DNA from: Nitrospinaceae bacterium
GTDB taxonomy: Bacteria > Nitrospinota > Nitrospinia > Nitrospinales > VA-1
Direction of reading: 5' to 3'
NCBI GenBank assembly: GCA_016763735.1
Contig: JAESTE010000160.1
Span: forward strand, 1-5,989
DNA: 5,989 bases
The position numbers were made by a program, and so were the translations under genes. The notes under the pieces are model-generated. The model worked only from the letters and a program-made list of their open reading frames with translations. It had not been told where the DNA came from and ran no database searches. Within the stretch, counting starts at the first letter, position 1. Each line of letters opens with the position of its first letter. Shown in pieces: positions 5,344 through 5,989 of this stretch.

Positions 5344-5927
5344 TTCGCCATGAAATAGCTCCAAAAGTGAAACTAGACGATGACGCCGTCAAAAATTTCT
5401 ACAACGCCAATAAGGCCAAGTTTATGAAACCCGCATTGTACCGGATAAGGCATATTCTCATTACTACGATCCCGTCTCCCCGAAAGTCGGACGATGAAGC
5501 CAGTCACAAGAAGGCCCTGCGCATGACCCGAATGATCAATGAAGAAGCTAAAACCAAAGCAGAAGAAGTTTTGCAAAAGGTTAAGGCGGGGGGAGCCAAC
5601 TTTGAACAACTCGCAAAAGAGTTCTCGGAAGATGAAGCTTCAAAACAGAAGGGTGGGCTGTTGGGAGATTTGCATCCCGAAAGCACGATCCCAGAAATCG
5701 CAGAGGCTATGGTGAAATTAAACGAAGGAGACACCAGTGGCATTATCGATAGTTCGTTCGGACACCATATCGTGAAGCTGGATGAAATTATTCCAAGTGT
5801 ATTGATCCCTTTTAAAGACGCACAAAGCGACATATTGAACATCTTAATGAAAAGGGAAACAAAAAAGCTATTCAAAGAATATGTAATTGATCTCGAAAAA
5901 ACAGCCAAAATAGAAATTTTTATTTAA
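5313..5927 (+). CDS. SurA/PpiC-like peptidyl-prolyl isomerase, C-terminal catalytic part
   Basis: This is the second frame of the broken isomerase gene, -1 relative to the first. It resumes exactly where the first loses homology, with IESTLLEDELIRHEIAPKV, then the end of the chaperone domain (DDDAVKNFYNANKAKF). The parvulin rotamase domain follows, with YRIRHILI (His at 5451-5453), FEQLAKEFSEDEASKQKGGLLGDL, an AMVKLNEGDTSGII segment and FGHHIVKL (5757-5780). Parvulins catalyse cis/trans isomerisation of prolyl bonds, and this type acts in the periplasm on exported and outer-membrane proteins. Relative to a minimal parvulin there is a charged insertion of about 30 residues after RHILI. If expressed alone, the only nearby start is TTG at 5328, giving 199 aa with no signal peptide and no Shine-Dalgarno. 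That product could not reach the periplasm, so independent function is unlikely. Confidence 0.8.
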   Translation: MESTLLEDELIRHEIAPKVKLDDDAVKNFYNANKAKFMKPALYRIRHILITTIPSPRKSDDEASHKKALRMTRMINEEAKTKAEEVLQKVKAGGANFEQLAKEFSEDEASKQKGGLLGDLHPESTIPEIAEAMVKLNEGDTSGIIDSSFGHHIVKLDEIIPSVLIPFKDAQSDILNILMKRETKKLFKEYVIDLEKTAKIEIFI

Positions 5928-5937
5928 CTATAAGCTG

Positions 5938-5981
5938 AATCCACACCCCTCCTAGCCTCCCCTCATGATAGGGGAGGAATT
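5938..5981. repeat. Palindromic GC-rich dispersed repeat, right copy (inverted)
   Basis: The reverse complement of this stretch matches 1-44 at about 40 of 44 bases, including the hairpin CCTCCCCT/AGGGGAGG and the CCCCTCC block. The differences include a T-A and an A-G change in the loop-closing region. It starts ten bases after the stop codon of the isomerase and reaches almost to the window end. Confidence 0.82.
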
Positions 5982-5985
5982 TTTT
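5956..5985 (+). terminator. Repeat-derived terminator-like hairpin after the isomerase gene
   Basis: CCTCCCCT (5956-5963) pairs perfectly with AGGGGAGG (5970-5977) around a CATGAT loop. Two A and six T (5980-5985) follow. This has the form of an intrinsic terminator and sits just downstream of the isomerase stop codon, so the repeat may have been adopted as the gene's terminator. Confidence 0.6.
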
Positions 5986-5989
5986 ATCT

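Noticed and set aside
1..5989. CRISPR array or tRNA genes
   Set aside because: The repeats present are palindromic, dispersed and not regularly spaced by unique spacers. No cloverleaf-like sequence with a T-loop motif was found by eye on either strand.

Overview
The window holds four protein-coding loci, all on the + strand, separated by intergenic DNA that is unusually rich in dispersed repeats. The organism is a Gram-negative (diderm) bacterium. This rests on a beta-barrel outer-membrane porin with a C-terminal Phe, a SurA/PpiC-type periplasmic peptidyl-prolyl isomerase, and three clear Sec signal peptides. The gene content and the style of the repeats would fit an environmental lineage such as Nitrospinota or a former deltaproteobacterium. 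That placement is a guess from general resemblance.

Layout: (1) 1-45, a CCTCCCC/GGGGAGG palindromic repeat. (2) 67-1935, a secreted 622-aa protein combining a FlgT-C-like N-terminal domain with FG-GAP/VCBS Ca-binding motifs. (3) 1936-2621, a gene-free stretch with a degenerate TIR-type repeat that has a second palindromic repeat pair nested inside it. It also holds an AT-rich leader with a good sigma70-like promoter and an iterated GTATTAA motif. (4) 2622-4058, an alginate-export-family (AlgE-like) porin with a strong Shine-Dalgarno and a strong intrinsic terminator (4071-4108), so probably highly expressed. (5) 4126-4280, a 155-bp TIR repeat (MITE-like). (6) 4351-4638, a 95-aa single-domain GIY-YIG nuclease. 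(7) 4662-4845, a second, same-orientation TIR repeat of the same family. (8) 4900-5927, a SurA/PpiC-like chaperone-isomerase whose reading frame is broken at a run of nine A (5305-5313). (9) 5938-5985, an inverted copy of the repeat at 1-44, which also forms a terminator-like hairpin.

Functionally, three of the four loci concern the cell envelope: a secreted FG-GAP protein, an outer-membrane porin, and a periplasmic folding factor of the kind that assists outer-membrane proteins. Each has its own intergenic region, and nothing suggests one operon. The small GIY-YIG gene is the outsider. It sits between two direct copies of a TIR repeat, so it may be the cargo or partner of a small mobile unit.

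The points most worth checking are the frame break at the A9 run, the repeat-GIY-YIG-repeat arrangement, the nested repeats at 1934-2265, and the shared AACTATG start context of the three genes that lack a Shine-Dalgarno. I saw no tRNA, rRNA, CRISPR array or complete insertion sequence.
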